Part shown: piece after piece, positions 33,415 to 42,457 of the stretch
How positions within the stretch are numbered: the stretch's first letter is position 1
How the letters are laid out: the number at the start of each line of letters is the position of its first letter
From: Flavobacteriales bacterium
GTDB lineage: Bacteria; Bacteroidota; Bacteroidia; Flavobacteriales_D; Sanyastnellaceae
NCBI GenBank assembly: GCA_947456965.1
Contig: CANGTU010000025.1
Span: 1-47,187 of the forward strand
DNA length: 47,187 nucleotides
Direction: 5' to 3'
Notes under the pieces: model-generated
Seen by the model: only the letters and a program-made list of their open reading frames with translations
Database searches by the model: none
Told to the model about the DNA's origin: nothing
Position numbers and translations under genes: made by a program

Positions 33415-34350
33415 ATGAATCCAGCGTCCAGAATCTTCGTGGCAGGTCATCATGGAATGGTCGGCTCGGCCATTGTGCGGGCCTTGCAGCAGGCGGGCTT
33501 CACCAATCTGCTGGTTCGCACGTCTGCTGAACTCGACCTGATCAACCAGGAGGCGGTGAACACGTTCTTCCGTGAAACGAAACCGGAGTATGTCTTTCTT
33601 GCTGCTGCCAAGGTGGGCGGCATTCATGCCAATAATACCTATCGCGCTGAATTCTTGTACAACAACCTCATGATTGAGGCGAATGTCATTCACGCGGCAT
33701 ATGTATCGGGTGTAAAAAAACTGCTCTTCCTCGGATCGTCGTGCATCTACCCGAAGCTCGCACCTCAGCCGCTAAGAGAAGAGAGTCTGCTCACCGGATT
33801 GCTCGAGCCTACCAACGAGCCCTACGCCATTGCCAAGATCGCCGGAATCAAGATGTGTGAAGCCTACCGCGATCAATATGGCTGCCATTTTATCTCGGCT
33901 ATGCCCACCAATCTGTACGGCCCGAATGACAATTATGATCTTCAGAATTCACACGTTCTGCCGGCATTGATCCGCAAGTTCCATGCGGCCAGGGAGCAGG
34001 GTCTGGAAGTAGTGGAGGTATGGGGCACAGGCACTCCCCTGCGGGAGTTCCTGCACGTGGATGACCTTGCAGAGGCCTGCCTGTTTCTCATGACGCACTA
34101 CAACGATCGGTTGTTTGTCAATGTGGGCACAGGAACCGACCTGAGCATCCGGGAGCTTGCAGAGCTGATCGGTACGATTGTCGGCTTCAGCGGAGAAATC
34201 AAGTGGGATACGACACGTCCTGACGGTACACCGCGCAAGCTGATGGATGTGAGCCGGCTCCATGCTCTTGGCTGGAAGCACCGCATCGGACTGAAAGAAG
34301 GCATAGAGCAGGTTTACCGTGATTACGTCAAACACCTTGCAACGGCCTGA
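33415..34350 (+). CDS. fcl: GDP-L-fucose synthase
   Basis: Start at 33415 ([21 protein letters not shown]) gives 311 residues; an upstream frame extension runs into the permease gene and lacks support. A SDR-type epimerase-reductase that converts GDP-4-keto-6-deoxymannose to GDP-fucose. Gly-rich [11 protein letters not shown], catalytic YxxxK in [10 protein letters not shown], and [18 protein letters not shown] are diagnostic of this family, as is the catalytic Cys-containing SSCIYP. GDP-mannose 4,6-dehydratase is not in the window. It is followed by a Wzi-like gene with no gap, suggesting fucose-containing surface polysaccharide. Confidence 0.97.
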   Translation: MNPASRIFVAGHHGMVGSAIVRALQQAGFTNLLVRTSAELDLINQEAVNTFFRETKPEYVFLAAAKVGGIHANNTYRAEFLYNNLMIEANVIHAAYVSGVKKLLFLGSSCIYPKLAPQPLREESLLTGLLEPTNEPYAIAKIAGIKMCEAYRDQYGCHFISAMPTNLYGPNDNYDLQNSHVLPALIRKFHAAREQGLEVVEVWGTGTPLREFLHVDDLAEACLFLMTHYNDRLFVNVGTGTDLSIRELAELIGTIVGFSGEIKWDTTRPDGTPRKLMDVSRLHALGWKHRIGLKEGIEQVYRDYVKHLATA

Positions 34351-34351
34351 A

Positions 34352-35911
34352 ATGATACTCCGCTCAGTCCTTTCGGCCATTCTGCTGCTTATCGCTATCC
34401 ATGGTGTTGCCCAGCAGCAGGTAATCCTCCCTGAGAGGCATTTCTATCGGGAGATTCAGCGCGCAGTTCAGCGTGATTCTTCTTCGGCACTTCATATGGG
34501 AATGAGGCCAGGTCTTCTGCGCAGGGTGAATAAAGAGAAGGTCTTCGGATACCGTAAGGATTCGTCGAAGTATTACTATTGGGTCACGTCCCGGCTGCTT
34601 CGCGACCACTTTGTGGAAGTGAGGGAAGGCGAGTTCCGGTTTACCATTGATCCACTGGTGGATCTTCAGTTGGGTTGGGACTTTCTGGACTCAACCGGAT
34701 ATACGGATTCAACAAGGTTGTATACCAATTCGCGCGGTCTTCTGGTGCAGGCCGATATCGGCAGCAAGTTGTCTTTTCAGACGGGTTTTATCGAAACCCA
34801 GGCATTCCTTCCGGCCTATTTGCGGGAGTGGGTGGATGACCGGGGAATCGTGCCGGGTATGGGCCGGGCCAAGATCTTCAAGGGCCCGGGGTTCGACTAT
34901 GCCCAGTCATTTGGAACGGTGAGCTATTCACCGCGTGACAATCTGAACTTTCAGATGGGCTATGGAAGGCAGTTTGTGGGCTTTGGCTACCGCAGTCTTC
35001 TCCTTTCCGACGCAGCATTCAACTATCCTTTCTTGAAAGGTCAGGTGCAGTGGTGGGATGGACGCATGGAGTACACCTCATTTGTAGCGGTGATGCAGAA
35101 CCTGACGCGTCTGCCCACGGGGGAGGTGCCCGAATCGCTTTTCCGACGAAAGCTGGCCGGGATTCATTACCTCAGCATGAAGGTCACTCCGCGGTGGGAG
35201 GTGGGCTTGTTTGAAGCCACCATCTGGGAGCGCTGGACGGAACAGGGAGGTGTACAGCCCATGCCTTGGCAGCTCGGTGTCCCGGTATTCGGAATCGGCA
35301 CGGCAACGGAGGGTTTTAGCGGAGTGAACAATGTGCTCGTGGGATTGAACACCAGGGCCATGGTGGGCCGCCATCTGGAGATTTATGGACAGTTGGCGGC
35401 AGATGATCCTGAATCGGAGCGCATCGGCACACAGCTCGGTGTATCTGCTTATGATGTCGGCTTGCTCAACCTCGATGTTCAGGTTGAATGGAATTCCACG
35501 TCTTCTTTTCTCTATGCCCATCCCACTATTCTCCAGAGCTACTCCAACCACAACCAGCCGCTTGGTCATCCGGCAGGCGGAGGCGTGGATGAATGGCTGG
35601 GGATTCTAAACTACAGATATCGCCGGTGGATGCTACAGGTCAAGGGCAACTATCTACTGCAAACGACCGGTCCTGAAGGCCAATGGGACGCCGATCCGGA
35701 TGCTGCTCCCACATCAGATGTGCCATTTGAACGCGAGTTGAAGCAGGTGGAATCCACCCTCAGCTTCTTCCTCAATCCGAAGACCAATGCCCGCCTTTCA
35801 GTGGGATATCTCTATCGCGAAGAGACTTTTGCGGAGGATGTCGCGCGTCGCACCGGATTTCTGACGTGCGCGCTGCGTATGGCGGTAATGAACCGCTACG
35901 CAGATTTTTAA
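34352..35911 (+). CDS. Outer-membrane protein of the capsule-assembly Wzi type
   Basis: Start 34352 gives 519 residues with a signal peptide (1-20, ending GVAQQ). The body is a long series of amphipathic strands typical of an 18-stranded barrel. Segments NLNFQMGYGRQFVGFGYRS and LLLSDAAFNYPFLKGQVQWW match the conserved Wzi core as I know it (GYG-x-x-F-I/V-G-x-GYRSLLLSD). Wzi anchors or organises capsular polysaccharide at the cell surface. It follows fcl by 1 base and precedes a lipid-linked sugar transferase by 92 bases. Confidence 0.85.
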   Translation: MILRSVLSAILLLIAIHGVAQQQVILPERHFYREIQRAVQRDSSSALHMGMRPGLLRRVNKEKVFGYRKDSSKYYYWVTSRLLRDHFVEVREGEFRFTIDPLVDLQLGWDFLDSTGYTDSTRLYTNSRGLLVQADIGSKLSFQTGFIETQAFLPAYLREWVDDRGIVPGMGRAKIFKGPGFDYAQSFGTVSYSPRDNLNFQMGYGRQFVGFGYRSLLLSDAAFNYPFLKGQVQWWDGRMEYTSFVAVMQNLTRLPTGEVPESLFRRKLAGIHYLSMKVTPRWEVGLFEATIWERWTEQGGVQPMPWQLGVPVFGIGTATEGFSGVNNVLVGLNTRAMVGRHLEIYGQLAADDPESERIGTQLGVSAYDVGLLNLDVQVEWNSTSSFLYAHPTILQSYSNHNQPLGHPAGGGVDEWLGILNYRYRRWMLQVKGNYLLQTTGPEGQWDADPDAAPTSDVPFERELKQVESTLSFFLNPKTNARLSVGYLYREETFAEDVARRTGFLTCALRMAVMNRYADF

Positions 35912-35944
35912 CAGAGTATCGGATGTGTTCAACTGAACCTATTG

Positions 35945-35952
35945 TATATTCG
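35945..35952 (+). promoter_or_regulatory. -7-like element ahead of the WecA/MraY-family gene
   Basis: TATATTCG fits TAnnTT(T/C)G, 51 bases before the GTG at 36004. A leader of about 45 bases is implied. Confidence 0.4.
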
Positions 35953-35960
35953 AAACCATC

Positions 35961-35987
35961 CAGCGGTTCAATACAGATGGACCGCTG
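35961..35987 (+). other. Leader hairpin before the WecA/MraY-family gene
   Basis: CAGCGGT (35961-35967) is the perfect inverted complement of ACCGCTG (35981-35987) with a 13-base loop, in the predicted 5' leader. No T run follows, so it is not a normal terminator; a regulatory leader structure is possible. Confidence 0.4.
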
Positions 35988-36003
35988 CCTAAACTAAGAC
36001 ACC

Positions 36004-37137
36004 GTGCTGCCGGATCTGGTATTCAGTTTTCTGACGGCCTTCTTCCTGGTCGTGTTGGCGATGCCGGCCCTGATAAAAGTGGCCAAGCTGAAGCACCTCG
36101 TCGACGAGCCTGGAGAAGCCCGCAAGCTCCACCATCGGAGTATTCCCACCATGGGAGGCATTCTCATCTTCGCCGGAACAATCATCGCGTACTGCCTGTG
36201 GTTCCCCTCCAAGTCGGAGTGGCAGTTTGGTCAGAACTACCGCCTCCTGGATGCATTGAATGAGTTCAAGTACCTCGTGGCTTGCATGTTCATCCTGTTC
36301 TTTATGGGGCTGAAGGATGATATCATCGGAGTATCGCCATCCAAGAAGCTCTTTATTCATCTCTTCGTAGGCATGATCCTGGTGCTGATGGCGGATATCC
36401 GCCTGACGGAATTCTGGGGCTTGCTCGGTATTGAAGAGATTTCTTACCCGATGAGTATTGGACTATCCCTCTTTGTGTACATCGTCATTGTAAATGCGCT
36501 GAATCTGATTGATGGTGTGGACGGTCTTGCAGCGGGCATAGGACTGATTGCCAGCATGACCTTCGCTTATTGGTTCTACCGCACCGGCGATTATCCGCTG
36601 GCACTCCTCGCCGTTGGCCTGGGAGGCAGTCTGATGGGATTTCTGCTGTTCAACTTTCAGCCCGCACGCATCTTCATGGGTGATTCCGGTTCACTCATCA
36701 TCGGGGTGGTCATCTATGTACTCACGATGAAAATGATTGAGTTTCCATCCCAGCGGATGAGTCATACCATGATGAGCGTTTCGAAGCCCGTTCTGGCGAT
36801 GGCCATACTGGCCTATCCGCTCATTGATACGCTTCGGGTATTTATCATTCGAGCGGTGCAGGGCAGATCTCCCTTTTCAGCCGATAAGAATCATATTCAC
36901 CACAAGCTGCTTTCATTGGGGCTGACGCACAGGCAAGTCTCTCTGGTGCTTTATGCATATACGGTGTTCATCATTATTCTCACATTCCTGACCCCGGCCA
37001 GCACGCCCAATCTGTCCTTCATCATTGTAGGGAGTGTTGCAGTAGTGCTTGCCTATTCCGTGTTCCTGATCCGGCCTGGCCGCTCAGCGAACACTTCCTC
37101 CAGCACTAACGGAAATGCGGTACTGCATAAGCCTTGA
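36004..37137 (+). CDS. WecA/MraY-family UDP-sugar:undecaprenyl-phosphate sugar-1-phosphate transferase
   Basis: A 377-residue polytopic membrane protein (about 11 helices) with GTG start. Signature segments: RKLHHRSIPTMGGILIF (early cytoplasmic loop), NALNLIDGVDGLAAGI (metal-binding Asp pair), FMGDSGSLIIGVVIY, and DKNHIHHKLLSLGLTHRQ, whose HIHH motif marks WecA/TagO/WbcO-type rather than MraY. It links a sugar-1-phosphate to undecaprenyl phosphate, the first step of O-antigen/exopolysaccharide lipid carrier assembly. A short hydrophilic tail closes the protein. Its 3' end overlaps the convergent regulator gene by 32 bases. Confidence 0.94.
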   Translation: MLPDLVFSFLTAFFLVVLAMPALIKVAKLKHLVDEPGEARKLHHRSIPTMGGILIFAGTIIAYCLWFPSKSEWQFGQNYRLLDALNEFKYLVACMFILFFMGLKDDIIGVSPSKKLFIHLFVGMILVLMADIRLTEFWGLLGIEEISYPMSIGLSLFVYIVIVNALNLIDGVDGLAAGIGLIASMTFAYWFYRTGDYPLALLAVGLGGSLMGFLLFNFQPARIFMGDSGSLIIGVVIYVLTMKMIEFPSQRMSHTMMSVSKPVLAMAILAYPLIDTLRVFIIRAVQGRSPFSADKNHIHHKLLSLGLTHRQVSLVLYAYTVFIIILTFLTPASTPNLSFIIVGSVAVVLAYSVFLIRPGRSANTSSSTNGNAVLHKP

Positions 37138-38278
37138 CTGCTTTATCATCGATGGCCTTAGGGCACAGGATGACCAGGCGCTCCATCACATTCCGGAACT
37201 CGCGCACATTGCCCGTCCATTCTAACTCTTGCAAGGCCTTAAGTGCCGGGGCCGTAATTTCCTTCCTCGGCTGTCCGTATTCCTCGGCGATCTGGTTGAG
37301 GAAGTGATCTGCCAGCAGAGGAAGGTCTTCCTTCCGCTCCCGGAGTAAGGGCACACGCATCACAATGACAGAAAGCCGGTGGTAGAGATCTTCCCGAAAA
37401 CGCCCCTCTGCAATTTCTTCCCGCAAATCCTTATTGGTCGCAGCCAATACGCGCACATTCACCTTCATATCCTTTTCGCCCCCCACCCGGGTGATTTTGT
37501 TCTCCTGCAATGCGCGCAGCACCTTGGCCTGAGCAGCAAGAGCCATATCGCCGATCTCATCGAGGAAAATGGTTCCCCCATCCGCTAACTCGAATTTTCC
37601 AGGGCGGGTTTTAACCGCAGAAGTGAAGGCGCCTTTCTCGTGTCCGAACAACTCACTTTCAATCAACTCCGAGGGTATGGCAGCACAATTGACTTCGATA
37701 AAGGGCCCTGCGGCCCGCATACTTTTTTCATGAAGCTGGCGGGCCACGAGCTCCTTCCCGCAGCCGTTGCCACCCGTTATGAGTACCCTGGCCTCGGTAG
37801 GAGCCACCGTATCAATCATCCTCTTGATTTCCATGATCGCTGAACTCTCGCCCACAATCTCAGAGCCGGAAATCTTGTTTACCTTCTTCCGGAGCGTCTT
37901 GGTTTCCTTCACCAGCGTGGACTGGTTGCTGGCATTGCGCACCGTTACCAGAATCCGGTTCAGGTCGAGGGGCTTCTGAATGAAGTCGTAGGCACCCTTC
38001 TTGAGCGCCTCCACGGCGGTTTCCACAGAGCCATGCCCCGTGATGATCACGACCGGACTTTCTACTCCGCGTTCCTTCATCTTCTCCAGCACCTCCATGC
38101 CATCCATCCTCGGCATCTTGATGTCGCAGAAGATGAGATCAAAACTCTCCTTTTCAAGGAGCTTCAGTGCAGCCTGGCCATCCTCGGCCTCCCGGACGGT
38201 ATAATGCTCATATTCGAGGATCTCGCGAAGGGCACTCCGGATCGAAGCTTCGTCGTCAATAATCAGGATATGGGGCAT
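37106..38278 (-). CDS. NtrC-like response regulator with AAA+ sigma-54 domain but no DNA-binding domain
   Basis: ATG at 38278 ([17 protein letters not shown]) gives 390 residues; a longer frame runs upstream but lacks support. The receiver domain (1-115) has phosphoacceptor Asp52 ([11 protein letters not shown]) and K102. The AAA+ domain (about 140-365) has a Walker A GGNGCGK (169-175), a Walker B LDEIGD, an arginine-finger region and, at 216-221, GAFTSA instead of the sigma-54-contacting GAFTGA. The chain ends [23 protein letters not shown], so the usual C-terminal Fis-type HTH is missing. It could activate sigma-54 without DNA contact or act on another target. No kinase gene is adjacent. 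It is divergent from the helicase. Confidence 0.93.
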   Translation of the reverse strand: MPHILIIDDEASIRSALREILEYEHYTVREAEDGQAALKLLEKESFDLIFCDIKMPRMDGMEVLEKMKERGVESPVVIITGHGSVETAVEALKKGAYDFIQKPLDLNRILVTVRNASNQSTLVKETKTLRKKVNKISGSEIVGESSAIMEIKRMIDTVAPTEARVLITGGNGCGKELVARQLHEKSMRAAGPFIEVNCAAIPSELIESELFGHEKGAFTSAVKTRPGKFELADGGTIFLDEIGDMALAAQAKVLRALQENKITRVGGEKDMKVNVRVLAATNKDLREEIAEGRFREDLYHRLSVIVMRVPLLRERKEDLPLLADHFLNQIAEEYGQPRKEITAPALKALQELEWTGNVREFRNVMERLVILCPKAIDDKAVKAYAVPHFR

Positions 38279-38327
38279 AATCAGGAATTTTGGTGCACCC
38301 GGCAAGCAAGTTTCGGGCCGCGCCATG

Positions 38328-38335
38328 CGAAAATA
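38328..38335 (-). promoter_or_regulatory. -7-like element for the response-regulator gene
   Basis: Minus strand TATTTTCG fits TAnnTT(T/C)G and ends 49 bases before the ATG at 38278. No -33 TTG at standard spacing. Confidence 0.35.
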
Positions 38336-38426
38336 GCGGAAATGCTCACAGGTGAGCCCGGATGCGCAGGGTGCGCCTATGGAAAACTCCTCAGCAAACG
38401 AGGGCATTCAGCCCTCCATGCCATAG

Positions 38427-38434
38427 TAATTTTG
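38427..38434 (+). promoter_or_regulatory. -7-like element for the UvrD/PcrA helicase gene
   Basis: TAATTTTG, an exact TAnnTTTG match, ends 7 bases before the ATG at 38442. Confidence 0.45.
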
Positions 38435-38441
38435 CTGGTAG

Positions 38442-40772
38442 ATGAAGACGGATGCCTCCTACCTGAATGGATTGAACAGCGCCCAGTATGAGGCCGTGAC
38501 CTATATGCACGGCCCGATGATGATCATTGCCGGAGCAGGATCCGGCAAGACCAGGGTTCTCACCGTCCGTGCAGCTCACCTGATCAACCAAGGCATCGAC
38601 CCGTTCAACATCCTCGCCCTCACCTTCACCAATAAGGCAGCCAGGGAAATGAAGGAGCGTATTGCACGCATCATCGGCGAGGAAGAGGCGAAGAATATCT
38701 GGATGGGAACATTCCACAGCATATTCGCCAGGATCCTGCGCATCGAATCCGAGAGGATTAATTATCCGCGCAATTTTTCCATCTACGATACCTCCGACAG
38801 CCGGGGTCTGATCAAAGACATAATCCGTGAAATGGGGCTGGATGACAAGATCTACAAGCCCGGAATGGTGCATAACCGGATCTCTTCATGCAAGAACAAC
38901 CTGATCTCTCCGCAAGATTATGCAAACGATACGGAACTGGTGAACGAGGACCACACCTCAGGTAAGTCTCGGATGGCTGAAATCTATGCCAACTATGACC
39001 TGCGCCTGTTCAAGGCAGGTGCTATGGATTTCGATGACCTGCTATTCAAGACTAATGTCCTGCTGCGCGACTTCCCGGATGTCCTGCATAAGTATCAGCA
39101 CCGGTTCATGTTCATCATGGTGGATGAGTACCAGGACACGAATTTCTCCCAGTACATGATCATCAAGCAACTGGGAGCCGTGCATGAAAATGTATGTGTG
39201 GTGGGCGATGATGCACAGAGTATCTATGCCTTTCGCGGTGCCAACATCCAGAACATGCTCAATTTCCGAAAGGACTATCCAGAGTACGAGCTGTTCAAAC
39301 TGGAGCAGAATTACCGAAGCACGAAAACCATTGTGCAGGCCGCCAACAGCATCATCGAGAAGAACAAGGACCGGATCAAGAAAGATGTCTGGACAAGCAA
39401 CGAAGAAGGCGAGCGAATCCAGGTATACCGGGCCACCACCGACAATGATGAGGGCATGTACGTTGCGAACCAGATCTTCGCCCGGCAGCGCGAAACTGGC
39501 GCCACCTTGGATCAGTTTGCGATCCTGTACCGCACCAATGCGCAAAGCCGTGCATTTGAAGAAGCCCTGCGAAAACTGAATATTCCTTACCGCATCTACG
39601 GAGGCACCAGTTTCTATCAGCGAAAGGAAATCAAAGACCTGCTGGCCTATTTCCGTCTTGCAGCCAACCACCATGACGAGGAATCTCTGAAACGGATCAT
39701 CAACTATCCGGCGAGGGGAATAGGAAAGACCACGCTCGACCGCATCATTGTCGGTGCGCAGGAAAGGGGACTGAGTTTGTGGGATACCCTTCCGCTGGCG
39801 GGAGAGCTCGGAGCGGGATCTGCCGCCAGCAGGCTTCAGGATTTTGTGATGATGATCCGGAGTTTCCACGCTGAACTGGAGTCGCGAAATGCTTATGATC
39901 TGGCTCACCACATCGCCAATAGCAGCGGTCTGCTCAAAGAACTTTATACCGACCGCACACCTGAAGGCGTGGCACGATACGAAAACGTTCAGGAACTGCT
40001 GAACGGAATCAAAGAGTTTTCGGAACTGGAGAACCCGCTATCTCCGACGGGCCTTAACTCGTTGAGCGACTTCCTCCTGGATGTCGCCCTGCTCACGGAT
40101 GCGGATAATGAGGACGAAGGTGAAAGGGAGAAAGTGAGTCTGATGACCATTCATGCCTCCAAAGGCCTCGAATTCCCCTACGTGAATGTGGTGGGATTGG
40201 AGGAAAACTTATTTCCCTCCCAGATGGCTCTCCACTCCCGGGAAGACCTCGAGGAAGAACGGCGCCTCTTTTACGTTGCTCTTACACGGGCAGGTAAGGA
40301 TGTGTCGCTGAGCTATGCCCTCACGCGATATCGGTGGGGACAACTGACCTATGGGGAGCCCAGCCGGTTCATCGAGGAGATCGATCCGCGCTATGTCCAG
40401 CTGCCAGCTCCGGAATCACGCACTCCTTCTGCACGTCCTGCCGGTGGTATCGATTTTCGCGCAGCCCGGACCGCCTTCTCAGGCTCACCTCAGTCCACCG
40501 CTGCAGATGAACAAAAGTCCACCCCGGCCGAAGGCCCCCCCGCAGGCTTCAAAAAGGTATCAACGGCATCGCCCGGGGCTGCCCAACTCTCAGGTGACTT
40601 TGCACGTCCAGAGGATATCGAAGTGGGATCCGAAGTGATGCACGAAAAGTTCGGAAAGGGTAAGGTCACACACCTCGACGGCGTAGCACCAGACATCAAG
40701 GCCATGATCTTCTTTCCATCCTCCGGGCAAAAACAGCTCCTGCTGAAGTTTGCCCGTCTGCGCCTGCTCTGA
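38442..40772 (+). CDS. UvrD/PcrA-family superfamily 1 DNA helicase
   Basis: A 776-residue 3'-5' helicase with all SF1 motifs: Q motif LNSAQYEAV, Walker A IAGAGSGKTRVL, motif Ia ALTFTNKAAREMKERI, motif II IMVDEYQDTN, motif III VVGDDAQSIYAFRGA, motif IV LEQNYRSTKTIV, motif V VSLMTIHASKGLEFPYV, motif VI EERRLFYVALTRA. After a Pro/Ala-rich linker the C-terminus (EDIEVGSEVMHEKFGKGKV, ..SGQKQLLLKFARL) is the Tudor-like domain that, in PcrA/UvrD, contacts RNA polymerase. Length matches the family. Roles: nucleotide-excision repair, removal of stalled polymerases, plasmid replication. Monocistronic. Confidence 0.96.
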   Translation: MKTDASYLNGLNSAQYEAVTYMHGPMMIIAGAGSGKTRVLTVRAAHLINQGIDPFNILALTFTNKAAREMKERIARIIGEEEAKNIWMGTFHSIFARILRIESERINYPRNFSIYDTSDSRGLIKDIIREMGLDDKIYKPGMVHNRISSCKNNLISPQDYANDTELVNEDHTSGKSRMAEIYANYDLRLFKAGAMDFDDLLFKTNVLLRDFPDVLHKYQHRFMFIMVDEYQDTNFSQYMIIKQLGAVHENVCVVGDDAQSIYAFRGANIQNMLNFRKDYPEYELFKLEQNYRSTKTIVQAANSIIEKNKDRIKKDVWTSNEEGERIQVYRATTDNDEGMYVANQIFARQRETGATLDQFAILYRTNAQSRAFEEALRKLNIPYRIYGGTSFYQRKEIKDLLAYFRLAANHHDEESLKRIINYPARGIGKTTLDRIIVGAQERGLSLWDTLPLAGELGAGSAASRLQDFVMMIRSFHAELESRNAYDLAHHIANSSGLLKELYTDRTPEGVARYENVQELLNGIKEFSELENPLSPTGLNSLSDFLLDVALLTDADNEDEGEREKVSLMTIHASKGLEFPYVNVVGLEENLFPSQMALHSREDLEEERRLFYVALTRAGKDVSLSYALTRYRWGQLTYGEPSRFIEEIDPRYVQLPAPESRTPSARPAGGIDFRAARTAFSGSPQSTAADEQKSTPAEGPPAGFKKVSTASPGAAQLSGDFARPEDIEVGSEVMHEKFGKGKVTHLDGVAPDIKAMIFFPSSGQKQLLLKFARLRLL

Positions 40773-40787
40773 GGGGCCATTCCTCCG

Positions 40788-40795
40788 TACATTTG
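40788..40795 (+). promoter_or_regulatory. -7-like element for the DUF4290 gene
   Basis: TACATTTG, an exact TAnnTTTG match, 18 bases before an ATG at 40814 and 78 before the chosen start at 40874. If transcription starts near 40800, a 229-residue form from 40814 is also possible. Confidence 0.45.
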
Positions 40796-40873
40796 CTCTC
40801 CTTCAGCAATTCCATGAGAGCTTCAAGTTCATTTCGCCTGCCCGACGAAAAGGCATCCCCACATAATCTGGAG

Positions 40874-41503
40874 ATGAACAGCCAGCGGCCCGATCTGATT
40901 ATTCCGGAATACGGCCGGAATATCCAGCGCATGGTGGAGTATGCCATGACCCTCGAGGACCGCGAGCAACGCAATCAGTGCTGCAGGGCTATCTTGTCCG
41001 TTATGGGGCAGTTGTTTCCTTATCTCCGGGACATTGATGACTTCAACCATAAGCTCTGGGACCATCTCTTCATCATGAGCAATTTCAAACTCGATGTGGA
41101 CAGTCCCTACCCTCGCCCCGCCGAAGAGGAACTGGACGCTCCTCCCCAACGTATCCCCTACCCGCAGGCAGATGTGAAATTCGGTCACTACGGACGGTAC
41201 GTCGAGAAGCTCGTGGACAAATGCTCTGAACTGGAAGAAGGCCCGGAAAGACAGGCCTTCGCTCTGGCCATCGCCAACCTGATGAAGCAGAATGCCCTCA
41301 ACTGGAACCGGAATTCAGTGACCGATGATGTTGTAATCAAGGATCTGCGTTACCTGAGCAAAGGCCGCCTGAGTCTGGATGATAATACCCAGCTTCATGC
41401 GGTCAAGACGATCCAGGGTGTCAAGTATCAGGATTTCGTAGAGGAAGGTTTTCGCCCCAAGGGAAAGAAAAAGGTCAAGAAGAAGTTCAAGAAACACAAG
41501 TAG
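40874..41503 (+). CDS. DUF4290 domain protein
   Basis: The start at 40874 (MNSQRPDLIIPEYGRNIQ) matches the usual N-terminus of this family (RPxLIxPEYGRNxQ) and follows a GGAG; upstream ATG at 40814 would add 20 residues. The 209-residue protein has the conserved head (PEYGRNIQRMVEYAMTLEDREQRN), a central DFNHKLWDHLFIM, and a strongly basic tail (KGKKKVKKKFKKHK). DUF4290 is found almost only in Bacteroidota and has no assigned function; the basic tail may bind nucleic acid. Located directly after the helicase. Confidence 0.92.
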   Translation: MNSQRPDLIIPEYGRNIQRMVEYAMTLEDREQRNQCCRAILSVMGQLFPYLRDIDDFNHKLWDHLFIMSNFKLDVDSPYPRPAEEELDAPPQRIPYPQADVKFGHYGRYVEKLVDKCSELEEGPERQAFALAIANLMKQNALNWNRNSVTDDVVIKDLRYLSKGRLSLDDNTQLHAVKTIQGVKYQDFVEEGFRPKGKKKVKKKFKKHK

Positions 41504-41596
41504 GATAAGGCCAACTTCAGCCCTTCCGGAGATTTTTTTGTCAGCATTAAACCACCGGAGATTTCCGGAGGTCACAGCGTTATCAAACAAATCGAA

Positions 41597-42397
41597 ATGA
41601 AACTGAAGCGCATTCTGATTTTTACAGCAATCATCCTGATGGCCTCAGCGTGCCGCAAGGAAAAGGAAATCATGGACAATACCACCGCACGCGACAACAG
41701 CACGGCAGAATCCATGTTCAATGACCTGCTTAAAGTGGCACATGACATTTCAGAAGGCACAGAAGGCATCCGGGAGTATGAAACGGGATGCATCGACAAT
41801 GTCACGGTCGATCTGGACGCCAGCCCGATGACTGTGCTGGTGGACTTCGGAAATGATGAGTGCCTCGGTGCTGACGGCCGGTACCGCAATGGCCAGATTT
41901 TGCTGACCTACACCGGCCGGTACCGTGATGCAGGCACCATCATCACCGTTACACCCATCAATTACAAAGTGAACGGTTATCTCATTGAGGGTTCAAAAAC
42001 CATCACCAATATGGGACTCAACGAAGATGGGCAGCCTTACTTCAACATCGTATCGGATGTTGAGCTTACTGCGCCCGGCAATGCCTGGAGCATAGACTGG
42101 ACCAGCAACCGCACCCGCACTTGGGTGACGGGATTCGGGACCATGAGTGTGTGGGATGATGAGTACGATATCACCGGATCGTCTTCTGGTACCAACCGGT
42201 TCGGTAATCCGTTTACGGCTACCATTCTTGTGCCTTTGCACGTTACCATCGGTTGCCCTTGGGTAGTCAGCGGGGAGTGCAAACTGGAGCCAGAGGGAGC
42301 ACCGGTCCGGAACATTGACTTTGGCAGCGGAGAATGCAATGCCGGATTTACCGTGACGGTCAACGGGGAGGACTATACTTTCTTTGGCGGCAACTGA
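41597..42397 (+). CDS. Putative lipoprotein of unknown function
   Basis: A 266-residue protein with lipobox MASAC (lipidated Cys at about residue 19). The rest is rich in aromatic residues, Gly, Asn and Thr, with alternating strands (VTVDLDASPMTVLVDFG, QILLTYTGRYRDAGTIITV, WDDEYDITGSSSGTNRFG) and four Cys in the C-terminal third (GCPW, GECKLE, GECNAG), suggesting a secreted beta-sandwich-like fold with disulfides. Family not recognised. The short upstream gap holds a 10-bp direct repeat; a terminator follows. Confidence 0.75.
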   Translation: MKLKRILIFTAIILMASACRKEKEIMDNTTARDNSTAESMFNDLLKVAHDISEGTEGIREYETGCIDNVTVDLDASPMTVLVDFGNDECLGADGRYRNGQILLTYTGRYRDAGTIITVTPINYKVNGYLIEGSKTITNMGLNEDGQPYFNIVSDVELTAPGNAWSIDWTSNRTRTWVTGFGTMSVWDDEYDITGSSSGTNRFGNPFTATILVPLHVTIGCPWVVSGECKLEPEGAPVRNIDFGSGECNAGFTVTVNGEDYTFFGGN

Positions 42398-42423
42398 CGT
42401 CTTCAGTTTGCACGATATTACTC

Positions 42424-42455
42424 ACGCGGGGTCAAATGCCCCGCGTTTGCTTTGT
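42424..42455 (+). terminator. Terminator after the lipoprotein gene
   Basis: ACGCGGGG pairs with CCCCGCGT (8 bp, 7-base loop) and is followed by TTTGCTTTG. It separates the lipoprotein gene from yidD, whose promoter-like element begins 3 bases later. Confidence 0.75.
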
Positions 42456-42457
42456 GG

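Noticed and set aside
39042-39911. A 289-residue open frame on the minus strand
   Set aside because: Antisense shadow of the UvrD/PcrA helicase, which has all SF1 motifs in this region.
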